Positions 50,301-62,813 of a stretch of DNA of 64,000 nucleotides are shown here, one piece after another. The translations under genes were made by a program, and so were the position numbers. This stretch comes from Paramecium octaurelia. Lineage: Eukaryota; Ciliophora; Oligohymenophorea; Peniculida; Parameciidae. The notes under the pieces are model-generated. The model ran no database searches, was not told the DNA's origin, and was given only the letters and a program-made list of their open reading frames with translations. The stretch spans positions 59,297 to 123,296 of the forward strand of contig CAJJDP010000041.1 in the NCBI GenBank assembly GCA_905182995.1, given 5' to 3'. Numbering within the stretch: the first letter of the stretch is position 1; each line of letters begins with the position of its first letter.

Positions 50301-52261
50301 AAATTTAAAGTAGAAATTTAAGCAAATTTACTTGACATAGTAGATATTAATAAAGTTGGTAATGGTTCAAAATTAATTTCATCGCTAGTAAAGATGGAAA
50401 TGGTTTATTTGTTTTTCATTTTATTATTTTAAGTTTAAAGTTATTTGGATTTATCTAATAATTATTCTCCAAAATCTTTATCTTAAAGTACTTCAATGAT
50501 GAATTTAGCATATAATCTCATAGCTTTGGGTAGATTTTATGTCATTTTCTACATTCTATTCCATAATTCTTCTACTTAAAGTATAGCTAAATTGATTTTT
50601 GATCCAATTTCATTCATTTTACCTAAATCAGGAGAATCTTCTTATAATTAAGACCAGAAGTCCATATGCATCAATGTGGCTCTCTCTATTTTATTTTAAA
50701 ATTATCTCATATTATTTTAAAATGATATTTCAGTTGCAACATCTAGATTACCATTTAGTGCTTCATTTTATGATATGTTCATTTCATCTTCAATTATCCT
50801 TTTATATCTAAAAATTGTAAATTCATAATCTATGCTTGGGGATAATAATTCTATTTAATTAAATTCATTTAAAGATTATTACTTTTATTTCAAAAAATCA
50901 AGTAGATAAAAAGCATAATTAATTCTTAATCTTACATTGTTTTAATGTCGCCTAATGTATCCTTGATATATCTCTCCGATTAGCAAATGTATTTAGTAAT
51001 CTCTCTGTGAGATATTTGCATCTTTTAATTTTAGTAATCTTTGGTTTAATTGTTTCTTTATTCTAAATACACAATCTTCTTTTTAACAAGTTTTTATGTG
51101 TACTTCAATAAGTGCATCCAACATAATATGGAAATGTTAGTTAGTGTGATATCTTGATAATAATTTTTAAGTATAATTAATTAATAGTATGATTTGATTA
51201 GGATCCTCTATTTTATTGATATTCATTAGTAATAGATCATAAAGATACTTTTCTTTTTTGTATATAGCCACTATGATAAGAGGTATACCGACTAGCCAGG
51301 AATAGATGGTTCCATGAAATATAATGTTTTCCAGATAATTTGAAAAACACATCATTAATGCACTCCATAACATTAGGGCAGCATACATAGATGAGATTTT
51401 CTGTATAAATACATTATTGAATGGTTACTCTATATGAAATTAATAGAAAGTGATAAATGCTCCAATCATAAGGATATAAATAGCAACATAATCAAATTTA
51501 ATTAAATCAATCAACGTAAAGGAAATTTCTAATATGAGGAAGATAAAGCATTTAAGAGTTTTTGCCCTTCCAGAGGTCTTGGATAATTGATCTTTGTGAT
51601 TATATCTTGGTTCAAAGTAAAGTAAATTAAAGGTCATCGTAATAGTTGTAAAGATTATGATTCCAAGGATGGCTACAACAGCGTGAATAACATGGGAACC
51701 CTACCAACATATGGTATCAAATACAACGTTGATGAGTTGATTTTTATCGTCATAGTGGCAATTGAGCATTTGAAATAAAAGATCAAGTATTGGTAAATAA
51801 AGTATAGTAGTAAAGAGGATGAAAATCTATTTGAGGACATAAATTGGCCAAGTATATGAAGTGTTGAGTTTAGTAATGTTTGTGTATCCAATTAGTAATA
51901 ACAACATGATGGATATAAGGATTATCCCTATTAATGCATACATCATTGATGCGAAGCTAGAAAAGTTGAGCATTTCAAAATATGGGGTTAGCATGAAATA
52001 TCCAAAGAATTTATAAAATTGATATGACACTTTCTAGTTTTTCCAAAGTACATATAGTTGTCGATGAAAAATGAATGTGAGATATTAAAAAAAGGAGATC
52101 ACTTACAGAAAGATTTGAATTGCAATCGACTATTCTTCATCTTTTAGAATCAAGAAGAAAACTCTGAAAATGATCGATTTGAGTTCTGTCTGTAAACGTG
52201 TTAAGATATTATCATTCTCAACTGAATTCTTAGTGGATCCATAATTGGACTTTACCTCCAT
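47361..52261 (-). CDS. TmcB/TmcC-like multi-pass membrane protein with PAS-like domain (array copy B)
   Basis: Tandem paralogue of the preceding gene, about 1,625 residues, same order of parts: N-terminus MEVKSNYGSTKNSVENDNIL, spans around LTPYFEMLNFSSFASMMYAL and WSALMMCFSNYLENIIFHGT, TmcB-type helical block, PAS-like domain, C-terminal spans (VFIVFEVLIFFVYFIVWLPA) and the final DIWRTKGLILMIPLRVIQKI. The frame is open throughout under the ciliate code, so it is not a pseudogene. In the first membrane region it lacks the intron found in copies A and C. At least one other small intron is implied by the total length. Its stop is only 22 bp from the start of copy A. The helical block carries the near-identical segment at 50366-50724. 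Confidence 0.83.
50366..50724. repeat. near-identical block, copy B
   Basis: 359 bp matching 45413-45771. The first about 95 bp and the last about 70 bp are identical. Differences include silent and replacement sites. Confidence 0.85.
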
Positions 52262-52299
52262 TTAATTTAATTAATTGATAATTAATATAGATAAAGAAA

Positions 52300-55200
52300 T
52301 CAAACTTCTACATCATTGATCTGAATATTCATTTTTATATATGACTTAATAGATTTAATATTTTGTATGACACTGAGTGGAATCATTAGTAGCATTGATC
52401 TTGTTCTCCATATGTCCTTAGTAAACTTGGCAACCAGAGGCAGCCATAAGAAAAAGTAAACTATAAAGATTAATCCTTCAAAAACAATAAAGAATCCCAG
52501 CATTTAAGTTTTATGATTTTCCATATCTTGACTAATCCCTTGAATCATTTAAGAAACGAGAAATCGAAAAGCTCCTCTGTTGTAAGTATCTTACATTTCC
52601 CTAGACTCTATCGTTTAATTGAAATTATTTAGATTTAAGATATAATTTCTTACATTATCACTGTCTTTGGTTATATTCCTAAATTTACCAAATCCTCGAG
52701 CTAAGTAAGTGAAGTTCACATTTGGATTTCCCCAAAATTAATCATAAATAGTCATTATGTATCTTAGATTCTCAAAATACCTTGCAATCCCAACAGCCAT
52801 TCCTTAATAGACTGCTCCATCAGAAAATAATTAGCATTCTTATTCAGTAATTTCATTTAAGAAATTTGAAATTATTGTACATGGTTGTTCCATAAAAACC
52901 TATCTATAAGAGTCTAAGTATATTTGACTTGTGATTTCCACATTTTATGAATGTTCTTGGTGAATGGATGAATCTAGACTATACAATCCATTGATATTGT
53001 TCTTGACAATCTCATATGCATCTTAATTCATAATTGTTTGGTTACGATTGAGAAATAAGGATCTTTCACTTATATCTACAAATCTATAGAAGCTCTCCGC
53101 CCTAGCAGTTGCATTGATTTCAGGAATCATCTAACTTAGATCTGTTAAAAATGATTTACTCTATTGATAATTTAATATAAAATATCCTTAAGCAAGTAGA
53201 ATAATTATTAAAATCCCAAGAGTAAAATTACGTTGCTCTTTGTTTGAATTTTTATACTTCTTTCTCTTTCTTTTTGCTCTCAATTATTTATTCAATTCAT
53301 TTTAGTTTTCTTTTTCTATATCATCCATTTCGGAGATCAATTCATCGTCCTCACCCACTTGTAAATTTGATAGAAAACCTTCAGCTCTATTGAATAAATA
53401 TTTAATTATTTTATCTGGGATATCTATAAAAATAACCAACATTTCCTCTACAGTTTTGTTGACTGATACTATGGCCATTATCATAATGAATAATCCAACA
53501 CCAAGAGCTGCAGCTGAAATACTTAATATCAACAAAAATGTATCTTTGTTATTTTCTGATTTAACTCTCAATTCATTGGCATACAATGTAGAAAAGGCTC
53601 TTAATTAGTATACCAAACTATTTAGAGAATTAAACAATACAAAATTGACATCTATATCATCCAATCTAATATTAGATATTGGTTTGTCTCTTATGATTAA
53701 TGATTTACTCAATAACTATTAAATGGCTTGTGATAAATCAAACATTTCTGAAATACCCTCACTCGATTTCATACTCACAACATCAGAATTCATCATATCT
53801 ATTATCGCATCACTCAAACTCACTTCTGTTAGCATTAACTCCTTATTCAAACTATCGACATTACTAATTGACTAATTTAGTTTATCCTTCCACAATATTT
53901 CATATGCTTCTTACTCCTTTGCACTTTGAAATTCCCAAACATCCATATTCAACATCAATAAGTTCTAAATGCTTGTAGTCAGTGTTTGTAATTCTGCATT
54001 TCTTTAATTTTGATCTCTTACCAAAACTATGGTGTTGTAAATATCGTCATATTATTCATAAATGATGAAAAAGTCAGTAAATGACAACACGACTAATATT
54101 ATAGTTAAGATATTTGCAGTCCAATTCACTTTTGTAATCACCTTAGGAATCTAATAATTATTGATTATTTAGGATAATTGTTTTCTTGATCTAAATATAT
54201 TATTCTTCTCATTCACTTCTTCTTACCCTTGTCCCTTAAAATCTTCATTCTAATTTCTCTGAAACACACTTACTCTATCCTCATTCTCTTCATCTGATAT
54301 GACTTCTGGATCATTTATTTCCTAAATTTTGTTCTCAAATAGTCTCACAATTACAATTCCCTCTCCATAATCTATCTGACCCTTCTTTTGATCAATATTA
54401 TCAACTCTCATTAAATTCTTTTAATCGACATTATTATTATGTATTTCAGGTTAATTGGATGAAATCATAGAAGATAGATCACCCTAATCCCAAATTATGG
54501 TTTAATCTACTCTCTAAGAGTTCAATTCAGCTAAAAATTCACCACAATAACTATTTGCACGAGGATTGAATTTAAATTGTAAACTTAGGCCTCCTTGATA
54601 ATGATGATGTACATTCAGGTCCTACATCATACTCTTTTCATTTCCATTTATTTCTAATCTCACCACATATCCTATTAATTCTCCATTGGTATTGTTTACT
54701 AACTCGTTCATATAGCATATAAATTGAATTTCACAATCTACATTTTCATCCTTGCTATTTTTATTATTCAGCTATTATTCTCTGTATTTATAGATTAAAG
54801 GACCACCACTTTTAGTTAAATACAATTCCTTTGACTAATCGAAATTCGGAAAGATGTCGGTTAACATTAGCCTTCCATTTGATATCGATTTATAGTCAAT
54901 GTTCAAAAAAGATATGCAAGATGCGGATAAGGAATCTATTACTTCATTAGCACCTACTATCAAGTGGCAAGTAGGTTTGAATTACTTTAATGGCCGAAAT
55001 TAAGCTCCTAACTATAAACTATCATCAAGGGACTAAATTAATTTAAGAGTCAAAAAACAAGGGAGGATGTAATTAGACTTTTATTTTATGAAAACCAATC
55101 TCTCTCTATTGATTAATCTGTTATCATTCGTTTACATAAACCGATCAAAATATGCATCATGAAATTTAGAATATATGCTAGGCATAAATATATTGATCTT

Positions 55201-57224
55201 GCGATTTATCATCTCAGATTTCACAAATCCAAATAAATTACAACAAGATAGATTTAAATTGATAATTTATGCGAATTTCTCTGGAGCTGTAGATACAATT
55301 ATTGTAGCATTTGATTCATAACATAAATCATCATTATTCAAAATTGAAAGCATTGATTGATTCCTTTATTTTATAATTTGCTACTATAATTTTTTAGATT
55401 TATCCAATAATTATTCTCCAAATTCTTTATCTTAAAGTACTTCAATGATGAATTTAGCATATAATCTCATAGCTTTGGGTAGATTTTATGTCATTTTCTG
55501 CATTCTATTCCATAAATCTTCAACTTAAAGTATAACTAAATTGATTTTTGAACCAATTTCATTCATTTTACCTAAATCAGGAGATTCCTCTTATAGTTAA
55601 GACCAGAAGTCCATATGCATCAATGTTGCTCTCTCTATTTTATTTTAAAATTATCTCATATTATTCTAAAATGCTATTTCTGTTACTACGTCTAGTTTTT
55701 CGTTTGTATTTTCGCTTTGTGCCATATTCATCTCAATTTCAATAATCTATTTATATCTATAAATTATGAATTCATAATCAAAACTTGGGTATTGCAATTC
55801 TGCCTAAAGTAACTCATTAAGTGCTTGTTATCTTTACTTCATTAAATCAAAGAGAAATAACGAGTACCTTATTCTTAAGTTAATATTATTTGGAAATCTT
55901 TTGATTTAATTAAAATACACTTGTCCCAAAACCATCAAAATATCCACATCTCTTTCAGATAAAGTTAGATCTTTAAAGAAAGATTTTAAAATCCTTTGAT
56001 TATTACTCCTTTTTTGCTTGAGATAACAATCTTCTTTGGCACAAGTTGCTCTATGTATTTCTAAAAAGCCATCAATCATCAATTAGGAATCTGAATCTTC
56101 TGCTTTATACAATTTGATCAAATAATCTGTCAAATTTAGGACATCTTAAGGATCAGATACTTTATTTAGATTAGTCAATAGCAATTCATAATTTAATTTA
56201 TCGGCCTTTAATACTGCTGCTATCATGAAAGGTAAACCAAATAACCAAGCATAGATTGTTCCAAAAAACAATTGTCCTTCTAAAAATTTAGCAAAACATA
56301 ATATGATGACTCCCCACATGTTTACTGCAGCCAAAACGGACCATGCTTTAGCAATATGCTTATTATTATGAGGATTTTCAACGTGCATTATCCAAAAAAC
56401 TAAAAAGCTTCCAATAGCAAGTATAAAAATAAATATATAATCATCCTATTTCCCAACCATAAAAGTATAACAAATAATCATGATAAGTTCATAAGTAAGA
56501 AAAATAACAAGAAATCTGCCATTCTTTTTTGATGAAGGGTTCTAAGGTATATAACGAGGTTCGTAATATATAAGTGCAAATGTAATGCAAAAAAGATAAA
56601 AAATAATTATTCCAAATATCGAAACAATTCCATGTACTATATGTGTTCCTTACCAACACTTTGTTTCAGAAAATAACAAATGTACAGACTCTCCTTTCTC
56701 ATTTATAGTACAAGCTAAGATTGAAAAAAATAAATCCATCATAGGCATGTATAAAATTGATAAAAAGAGCTTAATTAATCCCCTCAAAATCTCTGTTATC
56801 CATGAGAAGTTTGTTTGTAATCTGTAATTAAGCAAAACTACTAGCATGTAACCAAATAACACTAAGCCTAAGCAAGTATACATAATTGAAATTAACCCAA
56901 CAAAGGAAACCATTTCGAAATAGGGAACTAATAATGAATATCTTTTTTAATATAATAGTATTACCCTAAAATTCTATGTATTTGTCGTGAGACCTCATAA
57001 GTCATCCAAACCGGCCATATTTACCGATTAAATAGGATGTATGTCACCTAAAAAAACTACACAATTATGGCAAGATTGCTTAACACCAAAGAGGATTCCT
57101 CATTCTTCAATAATAACTACGTGACTTAGAAGCAAATTAATTTGATCTCATTTAGAAATTTTTCTGTTCTAGATTTATGTATTTCCAGAGATGATTTGCC
57201 ACTGAAATTCGATTTTAATTCCAT
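52300..57224 (-). CDS. TmcB/TmcC-like multi-pass membrane protein with PAS-like domain (array copy C)
   Basis: Third tandem paralogue, 1,633 residues with one 23-nt intron ending in AAAG after RQIHRILG, at the same position as the intron of copy A. Same domain order: MELKSNFSGKSSLEIHKSRT, spans (PYFEMVSFVGLISIMYTCLG, WGVIILCFAKFLEGQLFFGT), TmcB-type block, PAS-like region, paired C-terminal spans (ILSISAAALGVGLFIMIMAI, FEGLIFIVYFFLWLPLV) and the end DIWRTRSMLLMIPLSVIQNI. Copy C is closer to A than to B in the first membrane region, but its shared block (55397-55682) is shorter. It is the 5'-most gene of the array, 38 bp upstream of copy B. Confidence 0.84.
55397..55682. repeat. near-identical block, copy C (shorter)
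   Basis: About 286 bp matching the right-hand four fifths of the blocks in copies A and B. The first about 80 bp of those blocks are not conserved here. Confidence 0.8.
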
Positions 57225-57762
57225 TTTATTTATTCTGTTTGAAAATAATCTGACAAATTTAATTATTGATTAGGAAGAAAGGGTTAATTCTGATTATCAT
57301 TTCTTTATTAATTTTAGATACGAATTTAATATAGATAACTAAATTGTTTGACTATAAGTTGCATTCAATATTTATAAATCAAATAATTAAAAATGAATAA
57401 TTATAATTATAATAGTAAGACATTTTTTTGTCCTTGTAAAAGAAATAAATAAGTATAATTTTATATAATGGTGTTACTTTTGCAAACAACAAAATCATAA
57501 ATTATTTCTATTAAATCATTATAAATATTGAAAGTCCTACAAATTAAAAACAACTTAATTTTGAATTTGAAATCGATTAATCAAATTAAGAAAATCAATT
57601 ATGAACATTTTATTAATTACAAATTTAATATCATTAAATAAAGATATTGGCCAATGTTAATTTAGAAAAAAACACAACTATTGATGGTTTTATTAAATTT
57701 CAATTATAAATTATATAACTATTATACGCTTAGATAAACTTGATGATATTTTATGTTATATA
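57225..57762. other. AT-rich intergenic stretch
   Basis: About 540 bp between the start of array copy C and the stop of the beta-adaptin gene. No open frame or RNA gene seen. It should hold the 5' flank of copy C. Confidence 0.6.
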
Positions 57763-60748
57763 TCAATTTAATGTTAAAATAAATCCAATGGCTTAATATA
57801 ATAATGGCATTAATGTGGGATGAGGAACTTATAGTTGCAAATTGATTGCAGTAGGTGTATGGATCACATTTGCTAATAATGCCATTCCATTAACTAATGT
57901 AGCTGCATAGGATAACAATTCAACACCCCTTTCATCCTTTCTTACTCCAATTAAGAAAAAGTAATTGCGTTCCAACTTTTCTTTCATCTAAAATTATGAT
58001 TTAAATATAGTACTCTCTATGGATCGATTTAAATTTAAAGAACTTCTTGTTTTCTGGCTAGATTTTATGCTTGGCTCAACTCAATGAATTTTTATTAAGT
58101 GATACTTGCAGTGCTGCTCTAAAATTATAAGTATTTATAATACAAATAAAACACTTAAGGACATTGGGATGAAGAAATAGAATACATCCAAATTCGTCTT
58201 AAAAGCAACCTAAATTTTATATGGCATTTAAGGAGGTTCTTCAGATACAGGGCCATTAGTATTGATGTACGATTATGTAACTTAAGTTTAACCTGGAAAT
58301 ACAGGTTGACATTATATTTCAATGGCATCAGGTTATAATTTGAATGGATTTTTATTGAATTTAATTCCGAAGTCTGAAAATGTTTTATCTTAGGTTTTGT
58401 TTGTGATTTTTAGATCAAGTACAATCTTATCACCATTCTTTTGGAAAGCAGCTTCAACTGATAATCCTTAAATTTATGATTAGGCACCTGGAGTATTGAC
58501 ACTTAAGACTTCAGCAAATGGTATTCTAACATTTTAGGTTTAATTGGGTTATTAGGTTTATTAAGGAGGTATTTATTATTATTATTAAGGTATTTATTAT
58601 TATTAGGGTATTTATTATTATTATTAGGGTATTTATTGTTATTATGGTTAATTATCATCTAATTCTAATAAATCAATTTTTTAAGAAACCTATTATATTT
58701 ATTACTATTGAATTTATGATTAAATCTATGATGATGTATCATAAGTATTATCATAGACATTGGATTATCCTCCCTATTAATCACTATAATCTTCAGGTCT
58801 TCCATCCATCAATTAATCTTGATCATAGACATCATCGATTTTATCAGCAATTTTAGAATTCAATACATCTCTTAGTTTCTTAACAAAGCTTTCAGGTTTT
58901 TTAGTATAAACAGAACTCAAGTTTCCAATGTTTTCGATTAATTTATCTAAGAGTTCATTTTCAATTGTATAACTGGAATCAGAAATAGTTGGTCTTTCTG
59001 TAAATACTATTTTTTTGGCTAATTCTGGATCTGTGGATAGCATTCTCCAATAAATATATGCTCTGTCTCTAAGATCTGGATTTTCACATTCAATAGTAGC
59101 TGTTTTAAGAAGATTGTGTATCAATTCCTTTCCATCATTTGGTCTTTATAAAAACAACTTCATGACAGCAACTAGTATTTAATGTTAGACATTTGCAGGT
59201 TCATCCTTGAAGCTTAGAATAAGTAATAGTAATACTTTTCACTGAAATTTGCCAAGAGAGTGTCAGCATTTTCGATGGTATCAACGTATTCTCCAATAAT
59301 CCAAATCATGGAAGCTTTGGCTTCTGGATCCTCAAGACTTTTGAGATTTTCACAGAGATCCTTAAGAATCATCTCATACTTTCTAGGGTATTTCCTAAAG
59401 ATATCTCTAATGACAATGATGCTTTCCATAACAACATAATTGACTTTTGTTTTAAGACATTCCCAAAGAGCTGTAACACACTTTTCAGCTGCTTTTTCCA
59501 ATTTGATAGCACATCTTCCAATTGTTCTAACTGCTTTTCTCACAAATTCTACATCTACCTCTTGAGTGTATTCTTTTAATTCATGTAAAATCTATTGGAT
59601 ATTATCATTATTGGCTAATTTTGCCAAGACTTCCAATTTTTACAATTTGATATAGATTGGATCATTAAAATTACAAAAGAATACTTTGATATCTTTTTCA
59701 ATGATGATTGGTCTCTTTTGAATGATCAAATTAATATTTTTTAATGCAACATATTATATTTCTGGTTCTTTGCCCAAACTTAATAGTGAAATCAATGGGG
59801 CAGTCATTTTCAATGCATTTTGTCTAATGGTTTCTGGATTTTAAAGATAATCCAAAAATTTCATCATTATTTTACATGCTGATAACACTACTCCTGGATT
59901 ATTGTGATTCAATCTGGGACTGACTCTCTCTAGGATTCTTAAAATACTATTAAATATTACGCTTCTGCTTCTTTTCCATCTTCAGGAATATACATAGCCA
60001 AAGCATCTAAACAATATATAACGCCCCATTCATTGCATTCATTCATAGCTGTCAATATTTTTTAAATTGTAAAGGGATTCAATTATAACATTGTTGTCCC
60101 TTTTGATTCTTGGACAATCAATAATGCGCAAACAGCATTTGCAACAACCATTGCATTTCCATCATTCAACAAATTCTCAAGAAGCTTCAATAAACCCTAT
60201 TCTTCAATAAGTTCAGGTGACACGTCATATAATTTAGAAATACAAATAGCTGCAGTCTTTCTTACGTATGAATCTTCATCCTGATTAAATAAATAGATAA
60301 ATTACTTTGATGGATTCTTTTAATGGATCCAATAAATATTCGGTGATTAACTTTACTCTGATACATCCCATTGTTCTGATAGCTAGTGCTCTCAGAAATG
60401 GATTTGTCTTATCTCTTGCATCCTTACGGAAACTGTTGACAGCCATAACAGCAAGATCAGGCATAATTTTGGCATAATTGATGATGTACAAGTATACAAG
60501 CTTTTTTAATTCTAAATTTGAAGTCTCCATATTCTTTGCCACATCTGGAAATAACATACTAACATCTTTGCCTCTCGTCATAGCATCAATAATCTAAGAA
60601 TTATAATTCAAAGTACTTTTCTGATGGCATCTCTTTTAGACTCTATTTTATTCTAATTCAAGGCATCTTGCAATTCTTTGACTTCTTTTCCGTATCTGGA
60701 TCTTGAACTTCTACTGCTACTTGAAGTTGAAGCTGAAGGACGACTCAT
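57763..60748 (-). CDS. AP-1/AP-2 complex beta-adaptin
   Basis: Large beta subunit of a clathrin adaptor, roughly 940 residues. N-terminal Ser-rich [20 protein letters not shown] leads into [20 protein letters not shown] and the alpha-solenoid trunk ([55 protein letters not shown]). The hinge contains LLELD at 58657-58671, a canonical clathrin-box, followed by a poly-Gln/Ile-Pro repeat. The beta ear follows ([50 protein letters not shown]) and ends at the TGA at 57763. Introns of 25 and 26 nt were placed in the ear; others exist in the trunk. It cannot be told whether it serves AP-1, AP-2 or both. It acts in clathrin-coated vesicle formation at Golgi, endosome or plasma membrane. Confidence 0.93.
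58562..58646. repeat. (TAA)n-based minisatellite in beta-adaptin hinge
   Basis: On the minus strand about four units of 4-5 TAA (or CAA) codons plus ATA CCC/CCT, encoding Gln4-5-Ile-Pro units. Almost every Gln is a TAA codon. Confidence 0.9.
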
Positions 60749-61817
60749 GCAATTTAATTTTAATTTAAAAATATCTTGATATTTTCTTCATCTAGTGAAA
60801 AAGTTCACTTTATTTATTTCTTAAATGTCATGGATGGGTGTATTTTGAATAATATTCATTTGTAATATATTGTACTTTGGATGAACTCATAATAACTCTA
60901 CTATTTGTCCTATTGACTAGTAAAGCATAACTATGGCATTGAGAATCACTTCGAATTATCTAATTATTTTAATAGATTTATATTTTCAAAAAAGATATTG
61001 CTGTCTAACCATAAATCATAAGGTTGTTTTTGTACTTTCTATTTTTTGAATTCATTCTCTAAGAACAAAACCTTATTTAAATTTTCTCAAAATCATAGTC
61101 TTTTTATTTGAAATATAAGTCAGGATATAATGTATTATAATTATGTATAGATTCATTTGCTAATCTTTTGTTGCGATTTGTAAATGCTATAAATTAAGGT
61201 TTATTTATCTTTCTTAGTAAGATTTTAGATTATTTTTCTATCTTCTATGAGCATTTGTTATTTATCACTTCATATTTTTTGATTTATTATGGGAAAAGAT
61301 AGAATTAATATCAATCATTCATTTGAAATTACTAAATGAAATTACTCAATCATATAGCCATGGATAAATGGATAATTATAACTCAAAGAATTTCAAAAAA
61401 CTCATTAACATTACTTGACTTAGTACTTTCGTATGTATTACAATATAATAAAATATATTAATAGCAATTTAACACAGATTAATAGTATTTCTTCTAAGAG
61501 TATTATTCAAGAATGCATTTTAGTATGATTGAAATTTTTGCTTCATTGTCATAAAATAATCAAAATAAAATTGATTGGATCAATAATAATTACTATAATA
61601 ATATTAGATATTCTTCTATATTTAGGTTTATAGAATTTGAATCGAATTATACTTATTGATTATGATCTCACTATATATTCCTTTATTCAGTAGGAATAAG
61701 CAAATTCTTTGGCTGAAGGATAATTATCATTAATTTTTCCATCTCCAACATATACTTAATTAAACATTACTCTTTAAATATCTACAATATTCAAATTATA
61801 TAATAATTATTAATAAA
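60749..61817. other. AT-rich intergenic stretch
   Basis: About 1.07 kb between the start of beta-adaptin and the stop of the WD40 gene. Frames on both strands are cut often by TGA. No gene, RNA or repeat recognised. It should hold the beta-adaptin 5' flank. Confidence 0.55.
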
Positions 61818-62786
61818 TCATATTTATTTAATTTCATATGTCTTAGCCTTCTTATTCCAAATAATAAGATAATCAAAGTTTGGGGTCACAGCCCCAAATA
61901 TTCTTTCATCTGAAAATTCAAAAGTTTTAACAACCTAAAATTGATTATCATTTCCCTTAATAACAAATAGTTTCTTATTCAATTTGATAGTAAATAACCC
62001 TTTTGGTTTATTCCATTACACTGGAAAGAAGGCTTTGTCTTCTTGAGCAACTCCAAGATTCAAGACATTTCTTTACTTTTGAATAACCTTAGTATTTTTC
62101 AAATATTTATAAAATTCTGTACTTTCTGATTCCGAAGGCTAAAAAACAATATCATCATCACTAATGAAACTACCTCGAAATCCATTTTAATTGAGTTAAA
62201 TCTCTGTAGCCTCTTTCCAAATTCTACCATCTTATGCATAAACCTTAATTTTTTTGTCCCAACCTAGTGTCAATAGTGAATCCTAGGAATCATTTAGACT
62301 AATACTATATATCTGACCTTAATGGGCTTGAATTTCTTTTGATAATTAATATTCATTTCCATTTTTATTAAATATCAATAAATTACCATTCCATAAGCCA
62401 ACAATAAGTTATGAATCATCCTGTTTCAATAATGAAGATATAGGCCAAGACTAGGTCTTGATCTCTTGTTATTACTAAAATTAATTGTTTGCATTCAATG
62501 TCCATATTTTAATTGAATTATCATCACTTCCAGAAACAAACATATTCTATTATTTACTATAAGTCAATGTGTTAATATCCTTTTAATGAGCCTTTATGAG
62601 ATACTTCTTTTTGTCATAACTCAAGTTTCCTCCTTGAAGTTTCCAAACTTTGATAAATTTTCCTGAACTACTAATCATAATATTGCCTTCTTTGTTATAA
62701 ACAATTGAATAGCACCATTAATCCTGACTCATAGGCTGGGCATCATTGATTGCAAGCCAATTGTCATCTTCTTCATTTACATACAT
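61818..62786 (-). CDS. WD40-repeat protein
   Basis: Intronless frame of 322 residues, start MYVNEEDDNWLAINDAQPMS. Several WD repeats are visible: KFIKVWKLQGG, NTLTYSKQQNMFVSGSDDNS with IKIWTLNA, LIVGLWNGNLLIFNKNG, AHQGQIYSISLNDSQDSLLT with DKKIKVYAQD, and a last LIIWNKKAKTYEI. About six to seven blades would close one propeller. Such proteins are protein-binding platforms and no extra domain narrows the role. It sits 27 bp downstream of the EF-hand-like gene on the same strand. In Paramecium many WD40 proteins carry an N-terminal B-box or coiled coil; here none is present. Confidence 0.88.
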
Positions 62787-62813
62787 AATTCTATTAGATA
62801 TTAATTTAAATAA

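Noticed and set aside
47361..52261. Array copy B as a pseudogene
   Set aside because: It is broken only under the standard code; with TAA/TAG as Gln no premature TGA was seen in the stretches checked.
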